Assembly: GCA_900314635.1 (NCBI GenBank)
Contig: OMVY01000008.1
Coordinates: forward strand, 62,001 to 126,000
Reading direction: 5' to 3'
DNA: 64,000 nt
Source of the DNA: an uncultured Methanobrevibacter sp.
GTDB lineage: Archaea > Methanobacteriota > Methanobacteria > Methanobacteriales > Methanobacteriaceae
Both the position numbers and the translations under genes were made by a program. Below the pieces are notes generated by a model that did not search any database, was not told the origin of the DNA, and was given only the letters and a program-made list of their open reading frames with translations. Of the stretch, positions 37,480-46,222 are shown piece by piece (the first letter of the stretch is position 1; each line of letters starts with the position of its first letter).

Positions 37480-38208
37480 TTAGAAATCATCGAGGGTTAT
37501 GAAGCCTTCGGCATCGCAGTACTTCTTAAAATCACAATACTTGCATAAAAACTGCCTGTTAGGAGTGAACTCCTTTTTCTCAATTTTCTCTCTAATTTCA
37601 TACATCAGTTCGATCTTGCTCTCGTATTCCCTTTGTGTGCATATGATCGCATTCTTGTTTTCGTCATCGAACATCAGCTCGCTGTATTTTCCATCCTTGG
37701 TAAAGAATATTCCAGCATATCTTACCTTCTTTTGAGGATACTTGTCTTCAATAAGCATCTTGTAATAGCACAATTCAGTAACATATTTCTTTACAGTATG
37801 TGACCTTCCGCTTTTATAATCAATCACTGTAAGCTCGCCGTCTTTTTCAAGCACTATATCGGCAAGTCCTGAGAAGTTGTACCTTTCACTCAGGAGATAC
37901 TCCTCTGCGCTGAATACCTCATACTCCTCATCAATCAGCTTTTCTGTGAAGAATGAAGCCATATGAATGCAATGTTTTTTATAGTCTCCCTCATAGGCTG
38001 CTTCAAGTTCAAGAAGGGTTTTCAAAATGTCAATGGACTTGTCTCTTTTCCATATGTTGATGAAGTCCTCGGCAATCTGGTGGACATCGGATCCTATTTT
38101 AAAGTATATGTTTTGAGGAACCTTGATTTCATCTATGTATCTGTATCTGAATTTCCTAGGGCACTGAAGATAATCGTTTATTTTTGACTTTGACAGTTTG
38201 TAGCTCAT
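37480..38208 (-). CDS. Cas4-like PD-(D/E)XK nuclease, paralog of 22381-23094
   Basis: This 242-residue protein is closely similar along its whole length to the nuclease at 22381-23094. Shared blocks include SYKLSKSKIN, LQCPRKFRY, FSGLADIVLEKDGELTVIDY with KSGR, VTELCYYKMLIEDKYP, and the closing cysteines of FLCKYCDFKKYCD. It has the four Fe-S cysteines and the D...DxK nuclease ligands. The DNA just before the start is also shared (ATATCACTCACTTTA on the plus strand), so the ribosome region was duplicated too. I use the ATG at 38208; a GTG at 38217 is in frame. It converges with the PIN gene. Confidence 0.85.
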   Translation of the reverse strand: MSYKLSKSKINDYLQCPRKFRYRYIDEIKVPQNIYFKIGSDVHQIAEDFINIWKRDKSIDILKTLLELEAAYEGDYKKHCIHMASFFTEKLIDEEYEVFSAEEYLLSERYNFSGLADIVLEKDGELTVIDYKSGRSHTVKKYVTELCYYKMLIEDKYPQKKVRYAGIFFTKDGKYSELMFDDENKNAIICTQREYESKIELMYEIREKIEKKEFTPNRQFLCKYCDFKKYCDAEGFITLDDF

Positions 38209-39158
38209 ATCACTCACTTTACCTGTTTTTTCTAATAAATCATATAATGTTTTGTTGATTATTGATTTTAAAATTTTCTTGTTTTTCCAAGATATAAACT
38301 GATTTTAGTGAATAAAATTAAAATGAGATTTTTTTTTATTTGGAAAAAAAATAGTTGACTTTTTTTTAAAAAAGTTTGGAAAAGTAGTTTTGAAAAAGAA
38401 TGGGTTGAACCCATTCTTCTTTTTTTTCAGAAAATTACATACAATGACCGAACATCATTTGATGTAATAATATTATGGAAGTAATACTATTTAAACTCTT
38501 TTATTTCCTAAATAAAAACATATTTTTAAATTAAAATCAATTTAACAAGTTCACATCAATTTTATAAACTAATAAACTATTTATTTTAAATAGTTTGGCT
38601 AATAAATCATTTATTCTAAATTTGATAAACTCAGAATATGGATGATATTAAATGGATGTGGTAGAATGACGATATAAAATTTTCTAAAAGGGCTTTTTCA
38701 AAGATATTGTTATTTGAAAGTTTTTATAAAAAATAGGAATTTTGATTTTTTTATTAAAAATAATTAAATTAATCACAGTAGAGCAAAACCTTTAACTAGC
38801 TAACAAAAATAATTAGCTCCGGTAATATTTAATATATTTCAAGGTTTCTCTAAAAAATAGTCGAAAGCAATGGTTTTAAAAATTATTAATGCATGAAATA
38901 AGTAATATTTCTTTTTAATTTAAGTTAAAAAGATTTTTAAAAAATAAATAGGTTTAAATAAGATGAAATCTTAAGTAATATCACGATTAAAGTCTTTTAA
39001 GGCTTTATTTTTTTCATGAATAGTTTTACATGGTAAACCTAAACCAATTTAATAAAAAATTTAAAATAAGAAAAAACATGTCATTTTTAAAAGAAAACTT
39101 TTCATATTTAAATGGGATTTAAAGCATCGATAAGAAAAATAAAATTATGGAGGACAAA
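38209..39158. other. 950-base gene-poor AT-rich region
   Basis: No open frame worth reporting is seen on either strand. It holds a strong hairpin at 38396-38418, an inverted repeat at 38574-38596 (AAACTATTT, 5 bases, AAATAGTTT) and long T and A runs. It must contain the promoter of the minus-strand nuclease (start 38208) and of the plus-strand gene pair at 39159. It could hide an unrecognised small RNA ending at the hairpin. Confidence 0.5.
38396..38428 (+). terminator. Hairpin followed by T-run, no gene assigned
   Basis: AAGAATGGG at 38396-38404 pairs perfectly with CCCATTCTT at 38410-38418 across a 5-base loop, and CTTTTTTTT follows. This looks like an intrinsic terminator, yet no plus-strand gene lies upstream within 980 bases (the nearest upstream coding region is on the minus strand). 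On the minus strand it is also followed by a T-rich run, but it lies upstream of that gene. Confidence 0.55.
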
Positions 39159-39686
39159 ATGCAGGCAAATATCACCAAAACAGAAATAATTGACTTGGAG
39201 CAGTACTGGAATATTTTCATCGGATTAATGGAGAGAATAACCCATGATCTATCAATGATGATTAAAAACACTCCGCAAGAGGAATCTTCAGCTAAAACAA
39301 TCATCAATGAAATTTTTGATATTGGAGAGCAAATAGCCGAATATCTAAAATACAATCATGTTATCAAAGAGGAATACTACGATTTTGTAGATATTCTGGA
39401 TTTAATTGAAGAAATTCTGACTAATAACTTTTCCAAGGAAAACATTCAGATTGTTATAAATATTCTGGAAAGATTGAATGAGATAACTAAATATAAATTA
39501 ATGCTCATGGAAGGAAATGGAGACAATGTCATGTCTTCAAAAAACCGGGAAATTTTTAAAAAGGAATATTTGGAGTTTGAAAGGGACTTGTTCTACTTTA
39601 AAAAGGATTATTACAAGGATTTTACTGCCGATAAGAGAGCAAAAGAATATTTTGAAATCTTTAGAGATGTTTTGATGGAGGAATAA
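39159..39686 (+). CDS. Helical protein of unknown function, partner of a PIN protein
   Basis: I do not recognise this 175-residue protein. It is acidic and almost entirely helical, with no Cys and no signal peptide; a typical stretch is IINEIFDIGEQIAEYLKYN. I take the ATG at 39159, which is correctly spaced behind GGAGG at 39149-39153; the upstream ATG at 39147 would leave the ribosome site inside the gene. The PIN-domain gene follows after one base and has its own GGAGG. Gene order and size suggest antitoxin followed by toxin; that is inference from context only. Confidence 0.65.
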   Translation: MQANITKTEIIDLEQYWNIFIGLMERITHDLSMMIKNTPQEESSAKTIINEIFDIGEQIAEYLKYNHVIKEEYYDFVDILDLIEEILTNNFSKENIQIVINILERLNEITKYKLMLMEGNGDNVMSSKNREIFKKEYLEFERDLFYFKKDYYKDFTADKRAKEYFEIFRDVLMEE

Positions 39687-39687
39687 T

Positions 39688-40377
39688 ATGGATTTATTTT
39701 TAGACAGCAATGTGATCATAGGTTATTCATTATATTTGGACCCATGGCATAAATACGCAGAAAATGTTTTTGAAAAAGAAAATAAGTCTTATTGGTCAAA
39801 AACTGTAAAAAAAGAGTCTGAAAATAAGATTATTGAAAAAATGAACATTTACAATTCTTTTTTCATAGAACTTAAATCCAATCTTCAAAAAATTAATGAT
39901 AACTTTGGCAAATGCATTATATCAAAAGAAGAGTTTTTCAGTACTTTATTAAAAACACAAAATAAAAAAATTTCAATTCAAAATAAGCGAAAAATCGGAG
40001 AATCTATTTGGAATGAAGGTGGTTGGTATGATGAAGCAAATACTCAAGAACTGTTAAAAACCATTTCTAAAATTAAAATCATATTAAATTCTACTAGTGA
40101 GGTAAATTATAATCATTGCTTGGAAAATTTAATATTACATTATAGAAACAAGCAGTATGAAAGTATTTTAGAATCATTCAATAATTTAAATGTTAGAAAT
40201 TCGTATATTTTTCTCCATTATCCAGATAATATTATTATTCTGGATGCACATGATTTAGCATGCAGTGGTATAGACTTGGAATTTATAACAGGTGATAAAA
40301 AATTGCTTAAATTCAAAAAATCGATTTTGGATTTGACTAATATAAATCAAATGACATTTCTTGGAGACGTTAATTAA
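39688..40377 (+). CDS. PIN-domain protein (putative RNase toxin)
   Basis: The 229-residue protein begins MDLFLDSNVIIGYSLYLDPW, the typical first strand and Asp of a PIN domain, and ends with IIILDAHDLACSG and LEFITGDKKLLKFK, the last two acidic positions. The middle (residues 30-150) is a longer helical insert than in VapC toxins, which are usually about 130 residues. It follows the helical partner after one base. PIN domains cut RNA, often tRNA or rRNA. Unlike the PIN gene at 36883, its acidic residues look complete. Confidence 0.8.
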   Translation: MDLFLDSNVIIGYSLYLDPWHKYAENVFEKENKSYWSKTVKKESENKIIEKMNIYNSFFIELKSNLQKINDNFGKCIISKEEFFSTLLKTQNKKISIQNKRKIGESIWNEGGWYDEANTQELLKTISKIKIILNSTSEVNYNHCLENLILHYRNKQYESILESFNNLNVRNSYIFLHYPDNIIILDAHDLACSGIDLEFITGDKKLLKFKKSILDLTNINQMTFLGDVN

Positions 40378-40545
40378 AATGCTCTACATACTTAAAAGTT
40401 TTCAATAGTATGATAAAGAAATTTAATAAAATTATTTCTTTTATTTTGAAATATCATTAAAATACATTTAAATATTTATTTATACAATATTAAAATATAT
40501 TAAAAATTATCATTTTTACTATTTAAAAACCAAGAGAGGATTTAA

Positions 40546-41853
40546 TTGACTTATAAAGAAATTTCTAAAAGCTTTCTAGACAAGGCTGGAGTCACCATCG
40601 GAGATACAATAAAAGTATCCAAAGGTGACATCGAATATGAAGGAATCCTGCTTGACCGCTCAGAGGATGCAATGGATTCCTATATCGTAATCAAGCTGGA
40701 CAGCGGATACAATGTGGGAGTAAACATCGAATCCGCGACAATCGAACTTATAAAGACTGGAGAAAAGCCTGAGATAGGCTACAGCGGAGATGAAATCGTA
40801 AAGGATCCAAATAAGAGAAACGTTTCAATCATCTCCACAGGAGGAACAGTCTCATCAATCATAGACTATGCAACAGGAGCCGTACACCCTGCTTTTACTG
40901 CAGAAGACCTTCTAAGAGCAAACCCGGAACTTCTGGACCTTGCAAACTATGATGTGAAGGCATTATACAATATATTATCTGAAAATATGAAGCCTGAATA
41001 CTGGGTGAAAGCTGCCGAATCAATCGCAGATGATATTAATGAAGGCTCAGATGGAGTTGTAATTGCACATGGAACAGACACCATGCACTACACATCAGCA
41101 GCACTCAGCTTCATGATAAGGTCTCCTGTTCCAATCGTAATCACAGGAGCACAGAGAAGTTCAGACAGGCCGTCAACAGATGCATTCCTGAATCTCTACA
41201 ATTCAGTGGGAGCAGCGCTTTCAGACATAGCAGAAGTCACAGTCTGCATGCACGACACTTTAAACGACGGCGAATGCGCCCTTCACAGGGGAACAAAGGT
41301 CAGAAAGATGCATACAAGCAGAAGAGACACCTTCAGAAGCATAGACACCGAGCCTATAGCATTGTTAAAAGATGCTGAAATCACAAAAACCAATCTTCCT
41401 TATATTAAACGTAATGAAAGGGAACTGGAGCTCAACACTGCATGCGAAGACAAGGTGGCATTAATCAAGACATTCCCTGGAATCACAGAGGAATTAATTG
41501 ACTATCATATAGACAAGGGCTTCAGAGGCATTGCAATCGAGGGAACAGGACTCGGTCACGTTCCTGACTACATGGTCAAGACCCTGGAGCGTGCAAGGGA
41601 TGAAAACATAGCGGTTGTAATGAGCTCACAGTGCCTCTATGGAAGAGTAAACATGAACGTATACAGTACAGGAAGGCTCCTTCTTGATGCCGGGGTCATC
41701 TCAGCACTTGACATGACACCAGAGACAAGCTATGTGAAACTCTGCTGGGCATTAGGCCAGAGCGACGATTTAGATGAAGTGAAGAATATAATTCAAACTA
41801 ATGTGGCAGGAGAGCTCAATGAAAGCTCTTCTCAAAAGTATTTCTTAAACTAG
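40546..41853 (+). CDS. gatD: Glu-tRNA(Gln) amidotransferase subunit D
   Basis: GatD releases ammonia from glutamine or asparagine for the archaeal conversion of Glu-tRNA(Gln) to Gln-tRNA(Gln). The 435-residue protein has an N-terminal small barrel (about 1-80) and an L-asparaginase domain with both active-site threonine motifs, [11 protein letters not shown] near 95 and [19 protein letters not shown] near 170. The start is TTG at 40546 behind GAGAGGATTTAA. gatE follows after 13 bases in the same operon. Composition is clearly less AT-rich than in the island before it, as expected for a core gene. Confidence 0.96.
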   Translation: MTYKEISKSFLDKAGVTIGDTIKVSKGDIEYEGILLDRSEDAMDSYIVIKLDSGYNVGVNIESATIELIKTGEKPEIGYSGDEIVKDPNKRNVSIISTGGTVSSIIDYATGAVHPAFTAEDLLRANPELLDLANYDVKALYNILSENMKPEYWVKAAESIADDINEGSDGVVIAHGTDTMHYTSAALSFMIRSPVPIVITGAQRSSDRPSTDAFLNLYNSVGAALSDIAEVTVCMHDTLNDGECALHRGTKVRKMHTSRRDTFRSIDTEPIALLKDAEITKTNLPYIKRNERELELNTACEDKVALIKTFPGITEELIDYHIDKGFRGIAIEGTGLGHVPDYMVKTLERARDENIAVVMSSQCLYGRVNMNVYSTGRLLLDAGVISALDMTPETSYVKLCWALGQSDDLDEVKNIIQTNVAGELNESSSQKYFLN

Positions 41854-41866
41854 GGGAGGTAAAAGG

Positions 41867-43807
41867 ATGTCAAAAAACAAATCAAAAAAAGGCAAAGGTG
41901 ACAAAAAAGCCTCCAAAAAGAATCAAGCACCAAGAATCGAGAGAAACTGGGACGAATTAGGACTCATGATGGGGCTTGAGATTCACCAGCAATTGAATAC
42001 AAAGCACAAATTATTCTGTCCATGCTCAACAGACCTAACCGATGACGAGCATGACGAGGAGATAATCAGAAACCTGAGGCCTACTCAGTCAGAGCTCGGT
42101 CAAATCGACAGAGCCGCACTTCAAGAGTCCTTAAGGGACATGACCTTCAAATATGAAGCCTACAACAATCACACATGCCTTGTGGAAAACGACGACGAGC
42201 CTCCACATGCATTAAACAGAGAGGCTTTAGACATCTGCATAACAATCGCATCACTTTTAAACATGAAGATGGTGGATGAGTTCCACACAATGAGAAAGCA
42301 GGTAATCGATGGAAGTAACACAGGAGGATTCCAGAGGACAGGTCTTGCAGCAACAGACGGGTACCTTGACACTCCATATGGAAGAGTTGCTATCGAATCA
42401 TTAGGCCTCGAGGAGGATGCTGCAAGAAGAATCGACTCTGATGGAGAATATACTCAATTCCGTCTGGACCGTTTGGGAATTCCTTTAGCCGAGATTACAA
42501 CAGACCCTTCCATGCACCATCCGGAACAGATAAAAGAAGTCGCATACATGATCGGCCAGGTCTTGAGAAGCACAAATGTGAAAAGAGGACTTGGAACTAT
42601 CAGGCAGGATGTAAACATCTCTATCACAAGAGGTGCAAGAGTTGAAATCAAGGGTGTGCAAGACCTCGACCTCATGCCTGTAATTGTTGAAAACGAGGTT
42701 ACAAGACAGCTGGCCCTTGCAGATATCAAGGACGAGCTCATTAAAAGGAATGCAAAGGTTGAAGATACCATTTACGACCTTGACGAGGTCTTCAAGGACA
42801 CAAGTTCAAAAATACTCTCTTCAGCAGAATGCATAAAGGGAATTATCCTAAGAGGATTCGACGGACTCATAGGAAAAGAGGTCCAGCCTGGAAGAAGATT
42901 TGGAACAGAACTCTCCAGCTATGCTAAGAAGATGGGGGTCTCAGGTCTTTTCCACACAGACGAGCTTCCAGCATATGGAATCACTCAGGAGGAAGTGGAC
43001 GCCCTTAAAAGCTACCTCAAGACAGGTCCTGAAGATGCAATCATCATCGTGGCACATGACGAGGATGTTGCTGTAAACGCATTGAATGAAACCATAAGAA
43101 GAGCCGAAATGGCATTCGATGGTGTTGTCGAGGAAACCAGAAAGGCTTTGGATGATGGAAATACAGAATACATGAGGCCTCTTCCAACTGCAAACAGGAT
43201 GTATCTTGAAACAGACATTCCATTGTTCCAGATTACAGATGACATGGTTGAGCCAATAAAGAACAATCTTCCAGAGCTTCCGGATGAAAAAGAGGCAAGA
43301 ATCATCAAGGAGTACAAGCTTTCAGAAGACCTCTCAAGCCAGCTGGTGAGAAGGCTTCTTGCAGACCGCTTTGAAGAGCTCATGGCTAAGTTGAAAGTTG
43401 ATTCAACCACAGTTGCTTCAGTTCTTGTTTCAGACCTCAGGGACTTAAGACGTGAAGGCGTTGACGTATCAATATTCACAAATGAAAAGCTCACAGAGAC
43501 ATTCAAGCTCTTGGAAGACAACAAGATCTCCAAGGACGCATTGAAGGATTTAATGCTTGCAGTTTCCAAAAAGCCGGAAGAACCTGTTGAAAAGATAGCT
43601 GAAGAGGAGAATCTCACACTTTTAAGCGAGGATGAGGTAAGAGCCATTATCCATGACATTGTTTCAGGACAGGAAAACATGGTGAAAGAACGCCAGATGG
43701 GTGCCATGGGTCCTCTTATGGGAATGTCCATGAAGCAGCTTAAAGGAAAGGCCGATGGAAGTCTCGTCAACAAGATTGTAAGAGAAGAGATTCAAAAGCT
43801 TCTTTAA
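41867..43807 (+). CDS. gatE: Glu-tRNA(Gln) amidotransferase subunit E
   Basis: GatE phosphorylates and amidates Glu-tRNA(Gln) with ammonia from GatD. The 646-residue protein opens with a basic Lys-rich tail ([16 protein letters not shown]) that is longer than in many homologs. The GatB/E catalytic core follows ([20 protein letters not shown], written in the gene as [13 protein letters not shown]). A GAD-like insert is at about 295-410, and a helical C-terminal tRNA-binding domain ends in [14 protein letters not shown] strong site, GGGGAGG, precedes the ATG. A hairpin terminator begins at the stop codon. Confidence 0.96.
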   Translation: MSKNKSKKGKGDKKASKKNQAPRIERNWDELGLMMGLEIHQQLNTKHKLFCPCSTDLTDDEHDEEIIRNLRPTQSELGQIDRAALQESLRDMTFKYEAYNNHTCLVENDDEPPHALNREALDICITIASLLNMKMVDEFHTMRKQVIDGSNTGGFQRTGLAATDGYLDTPYGRVAIESLGLEEDAARRIDSDGEYTQFRLDRLGIPLAEITTDPSMHHPEQIKEVAYMIGQVLRSTNVKRGLGTIRQDVNISITRGARVEIKGVQDLDLMPVIVENEVTRQLALADIKDELIKRNAKVEDTIYDLDEVFKDTSSKILSSAECIKGIILRGFDGLIGKEVQPGRRFGTELSSYAKKMGVSGLFHTDELPAYGITQEEVDALKSYLKTGPEDAIIIVAHDEDVAVNALNETIRRAEMAFDGVVEETRKALDDGNTEYMRPLPTANRMYLETDIPLFQITDDMVEPIKNNLPELPDEKEARIIKEYKLSEDLSSQLVRRLLADRFEELMAKLKVDSTTVASVLVSDLRDLRREGVDVSIFTNEKLTETFKLLEDNKISKDALKDLMLAVSKKPEEPVEKIAEEENLTLLSEDEVRAIIHDIVSGQENMVKERQMGAMGPLMGMSMKQLKGKADGSLVNKIVREEIQKLL

Positions 43808-43840
43808 GGAACTTTTGTTCCTTTTATTTTTCTTTTTTTT
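43806..43840 (+). terminator. Terminator of gatDE
   Basis: AAGGAAC at 43806-43812 and GTTCCTT at 43817-43823 form a perfect 7-bp stem with a TTTT loop, overlapping the gatE stop codon. T-rich sequence follows to 43840. This is the expected end of the gatD-gatE transcript. Confidence 0.7.
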
Positions 43841-44241
43841 AAATTTTTCAATTTTTATTATTTTTTTAAATTTTTTTTCTTGTTTTTACAAGTTTTTAAT
43901 ATTTTTTCTTATTTTTACAAGTTTTAATATTTTTTCAAATTAATGTCAATTTCATACTTTTTCTTTTTTCAATAAAAATTTTTAATGAATTTTAACCTAT
44001 TTTCATACAAATTTTGACTTGTTAGATTTTGGTTTACTATATAAAACTATACTTAACTTAAAATTCTTTATTTTTATTTTAACAAATAGTTTACTATTTA
44101 TTATACTTATAAATCTTTTAAAATTCTTTATTTTAAATTTAAAGCACAAAGTATTTAAATAACTAAAAACAAAGTATAATCAACCAAGAAAATCGGTAAA
44201 AATTTTTATTGTTCCAAGCTGAAAAATTACTAAAGCAAAAA
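43841..44241. other. 400-base AT-rich gap with tandem duplications
   Basis: No gene is visible. Two kinds of short tandem duplication are present: a T-rich unit with TTTTTACAAG at about 43883 and 43913, and a 57-base unit at 44032 and 44089 that carries TATA-like boxes. The JAB gene downstream has a TATA-like GTATTTAAATAA at about 44151-44162. Confidence 0.5.
44032..44136 (+). repeat. Tandem duplication upstream of the JAB gene
   Basis: Two imperfect copies, 44032-44076 and 44089-44136, share GTTTACTAT, then TATACTTA, then TAAAATTCTTTATTTT in the same order. Each copy holds a TATA-like box (CTATATAAAAC, CTTATAAATC). This may be a duplicated promoter, or slippage without function. Confidence 0.55.
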
Positions 44242-45075
44242 ATGCTTTCTCAAGAGGTGATAAAATACAGTTTTAAGGTTAAAAATAAAATAAAAACAAC
44301 AGTATCAATCTTGAAAGATAAAATTAATGGCTTAAAGTCCATGATTATGATTAAAATTTATTCTTTATTTGATTTTGAATCATTTGAGCTATTGGATATT
44401 TTTGATGACTTCGATTATGAGATTAAGGAGCCTAAATCTAATGATGAAATGCTTGACGACTTATTTGAAAATGATGATTTTAAAAAAGTCTACAATAGAA
44501 TTTTAGACCATTTCTTCAAGCATAGAAAATCGAAAAAAGAAGAATTGGTTGTGGTTTCTAAAGAGAATAAAATTATTTTTAGAAAAACTGGAAATGAAAG
44601 TACTGTGCATATACCATTTAAACTTTTCATATTAAAAAATTTTTATGAAATTTTTTTAATGATTCATAATCATCCTTATGGAGGTGTGATTCCTTCAGAA
44701 GATGATATTTGTGCTATAGTAAATTTTGAATCAGTTTTTGGAGCTATAACTAATTCCAATCAAATAAGTATTTTAGAAAATAAAAATAAGAAACCCTTTG
44801 AGGAAGAAATTCAAAAATTATTTTTGGATGATTTTGAATTGTATAAATTAAATATTTCTAAAAAAATTTATATTGAATATTATTTTTTGTTTAACTTATT
44901 AAATTATTTATTAGACAGAAATACTTTAAATCTTGTAAAAAAATTATTTTTTTATAAGTATATTTCGAAAAATACTGCGGAATTAATTAACGATTTTAAT
45001 TATAGGATGAAAAAATACGATGTAAATCTAATTTATATAAATGAAAAAGATATGAGGTGTAAAAATGAAAACTAA
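44242..45075 (+). CDS. JAB/RadC-like metalloprotease-domain protein
   Basis: The 277-residue protein contains IHNHPYGGVIPSEDDICAIV, a JAMM-type zinc motif: H142, H144, S152 and D155, in the spacing seen in RadC and other prokaryotic JAB proteins. The strand before it (ELVVVSKENKIIFRKTGN) fits the JAB fold. The N-terminal 100 and C-terminal 80 residues are helical and unfamiliar. JAB enzymes cut isopeptide bonds or bind DNA ends. The start is unsure: I use the ATG at 44242, and a TTG at 44209 adds 11 residues. Its end overlaps the first of three small tandem genes. It is very AT-rich. Confidence 0.72.
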   Translation: MLSQEVIKYSFKVKNKIKTTVSILKDKINGLKSMIMIKIYSLFDFESFELLDIFDDFDYEIKEPKSNDEMLDDLFENDDFKKVYNRILDHFFKHRKSKKEELVVVSKENKIIFRKTGNESTVHIPFKLFILKNFYEIFLMIHNHPYGGVIPSEDDICAIVNFESVFGAITNSNQISILENKNKKPFEEEIQKLFLDDFELYKLNISKKIYIEYYFLFNLLNYLLDRNTLNLVKKLFFYKYISKNTAELINDFNYRMKKYDVNLIYINEKDMRCKNEN

Positions 45076-45388
45076 AGCTTTTGGTAATGATAATATAATA
45101 CATTTAGGTACTTATTATCAATCTGAAGAATTAGGGGAGGAAAAAAAGTTGGAAATGGAGGAATATCTTAAAGGTTTGGATTCTAAGAAATTTAAGGAAT
45201 TTATGGAATGGAAGGAAGAAATGGAATGTAAGTTTCCTTTTGTTCGAGAGGTTTTACTTGGTAAACAAGATCCTCCATTACATTGGAAAGTAAAAGAATA
45301 TTCAAAGAAAGCTTCCATTTTTAATAATATTCTCACAAAAATCAAAGACAAATTTGCTTTTCTTTTTGATAGAGATTGTTTTACATAA
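45065..45388 (+). CDS. Small protein, first of three tandem paralogs
   Basis: This 107-residue protein has no known domain. It begins MKTKAFGNDNIIHLGTYYQS, has a charged helical centre (KKFKEFMEWKEEMECKFPF), a PPLHW motif, and ends in KIKDKFAFLFDRDCFT. It overlaps the JAB gene by 11 bases and has GAGGTG before its ATG, so the two are translationally linked. A near copy is at 45803 and a broken copy at 45454. The three probably arose by local duplication and may be partners or substrates of the JAB protein; that is inference. Confidence 0.7.
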   Translation: MKTKAFGNDNIIHLGTYYQSEELGEEKKLEMEEYLKGLDSKKFKEFMEWKEEMECKFPFVREVLLGKQDPPLHWKVKEYSKKASIFNNILTKIKDKFAFLFDRDCFT

Positions 45389-45453
45389 TTTAATTATTGA
45401 AGAAAAATTTATCTTTAAATTTTTTATTTTTTGTCGGTTTTGAGGAGTTTATT

Positions 45454-45775
45454 ATGATTAGAAAGGTTTTAAAGATAATATGTCTTATTTAAGAACATAT
45501 TATAGATTTGCAGAGCAAGGTCCTCTTCGTAAAGAGCACATGGAAAATTGTTTTAGGGCGGAAGATCCTAAAAAGTTTAAAGAGTTCTTTGAATGGAAAG
45601 AGGAGATGGAGAGAATTCATCCTTATGGTAGGGATGCCATTCTAGGTAAAAAGCTCCTCCTGAACCCTGGGAGGTTGAATTAGTCCCAATAAAAGATGTT
45701 TCTTTCTTTAAGAAACTCTATAGTAGAATCAAGAAAGAAATTCAATTTCGTTTTGGAAGGGATTATTTCACATAG
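45454..45775 (+). pseudogene. Frameshifted middle copy of the small tandem paralogs
   Basis: This copy aligns with its neighbours from ATG 45454 to the stop at 45773-45775, but has two frame changes. Near the start, MIRKVL continues out of frame with NMSYLRTYYRFAEQ. Around 45648-45655, where the intact copy has six A bases (GGT AAA AAA GCT CCT), this one has five, so the frame shifts; after the shift it reads APPEPWEVELVPI and ends IQFRFGRDYFT, like the intact ends. A shorter frame from ATG 45480 to 45683 could still give 67 residues. Decay looks recent. Confidence 0.75.
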
Positions 45776-45802
45776 GATATATCTTACTTTTTGGAGTTTA
45801 AA

Positions 45803-46126
45803 ATGAGAACTAAAGCTTTTGGGGAGGAGAATATGGCGCATTTAAGTGCTTATTATTATTCTGAAGAAAAAGGTGAAGAAAGAAAGTTGGAAATGGAGGA
45901 ATATCTTAAAAATTTGGATTCTAAGAAATTTAAGGAATTCATGGAATGGAAGGAGGAAATGGAACTCAAATTTCCTTTCATTCGTGATGCTTTACTTGGT
46001 AAAAAAGCCCCTCCCTTGCATTGGGAGGTAAAAGAAGATCCAAAGGATGATTCCATTTTTTATAATATCCTCACAAAAATCAAAGACAAATTTGCTTTTC
46101 TTTTTGATAGGGATTGCTTTACATAA
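45803..46126 (+). CDS. Small protein, third of three tandem paralogs
   Basis: This 107-residue protein is closely similar to the one at 45065: MRTKAFGEENMAHLSAYYYS, KFKEFMEWKEEMELKFPFIR, APPLHWEV, and the same end KIKDKFAFLFDRDCFT. The last 60 bases of the two genes are almost identical, suggesting recent duplication or gene conversion. The ATG at 45803 is placed behind GGAG at 45793-45796. Function unknown; no signal peptide, no membrane segment. Confidence 0.7.
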   Translation: MRTKAFGEENMAHLSAYYYSEEKGEERKLEMEEYLKNLDSKKFKEFMEWKEEMELKFPFIRDALLGKKAPPLHWEVKEDPKDDSIFYNILTKIKDKFAFLFDRDCFT

Positions 46127-46222
46127 TATTATACGAGTCCCTTTTCCAATTTAAACATATAAAAAAATTTAATTACTTCAATTATCAATATTATATCATT
46201 TAAAACTGATTAGGTGTTTTCT

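Noticed and set aside
42147-43773. Long minus-strand frames opposite gatE
   Set aside because: Shadows of a well-conserved gene on the plus strand.
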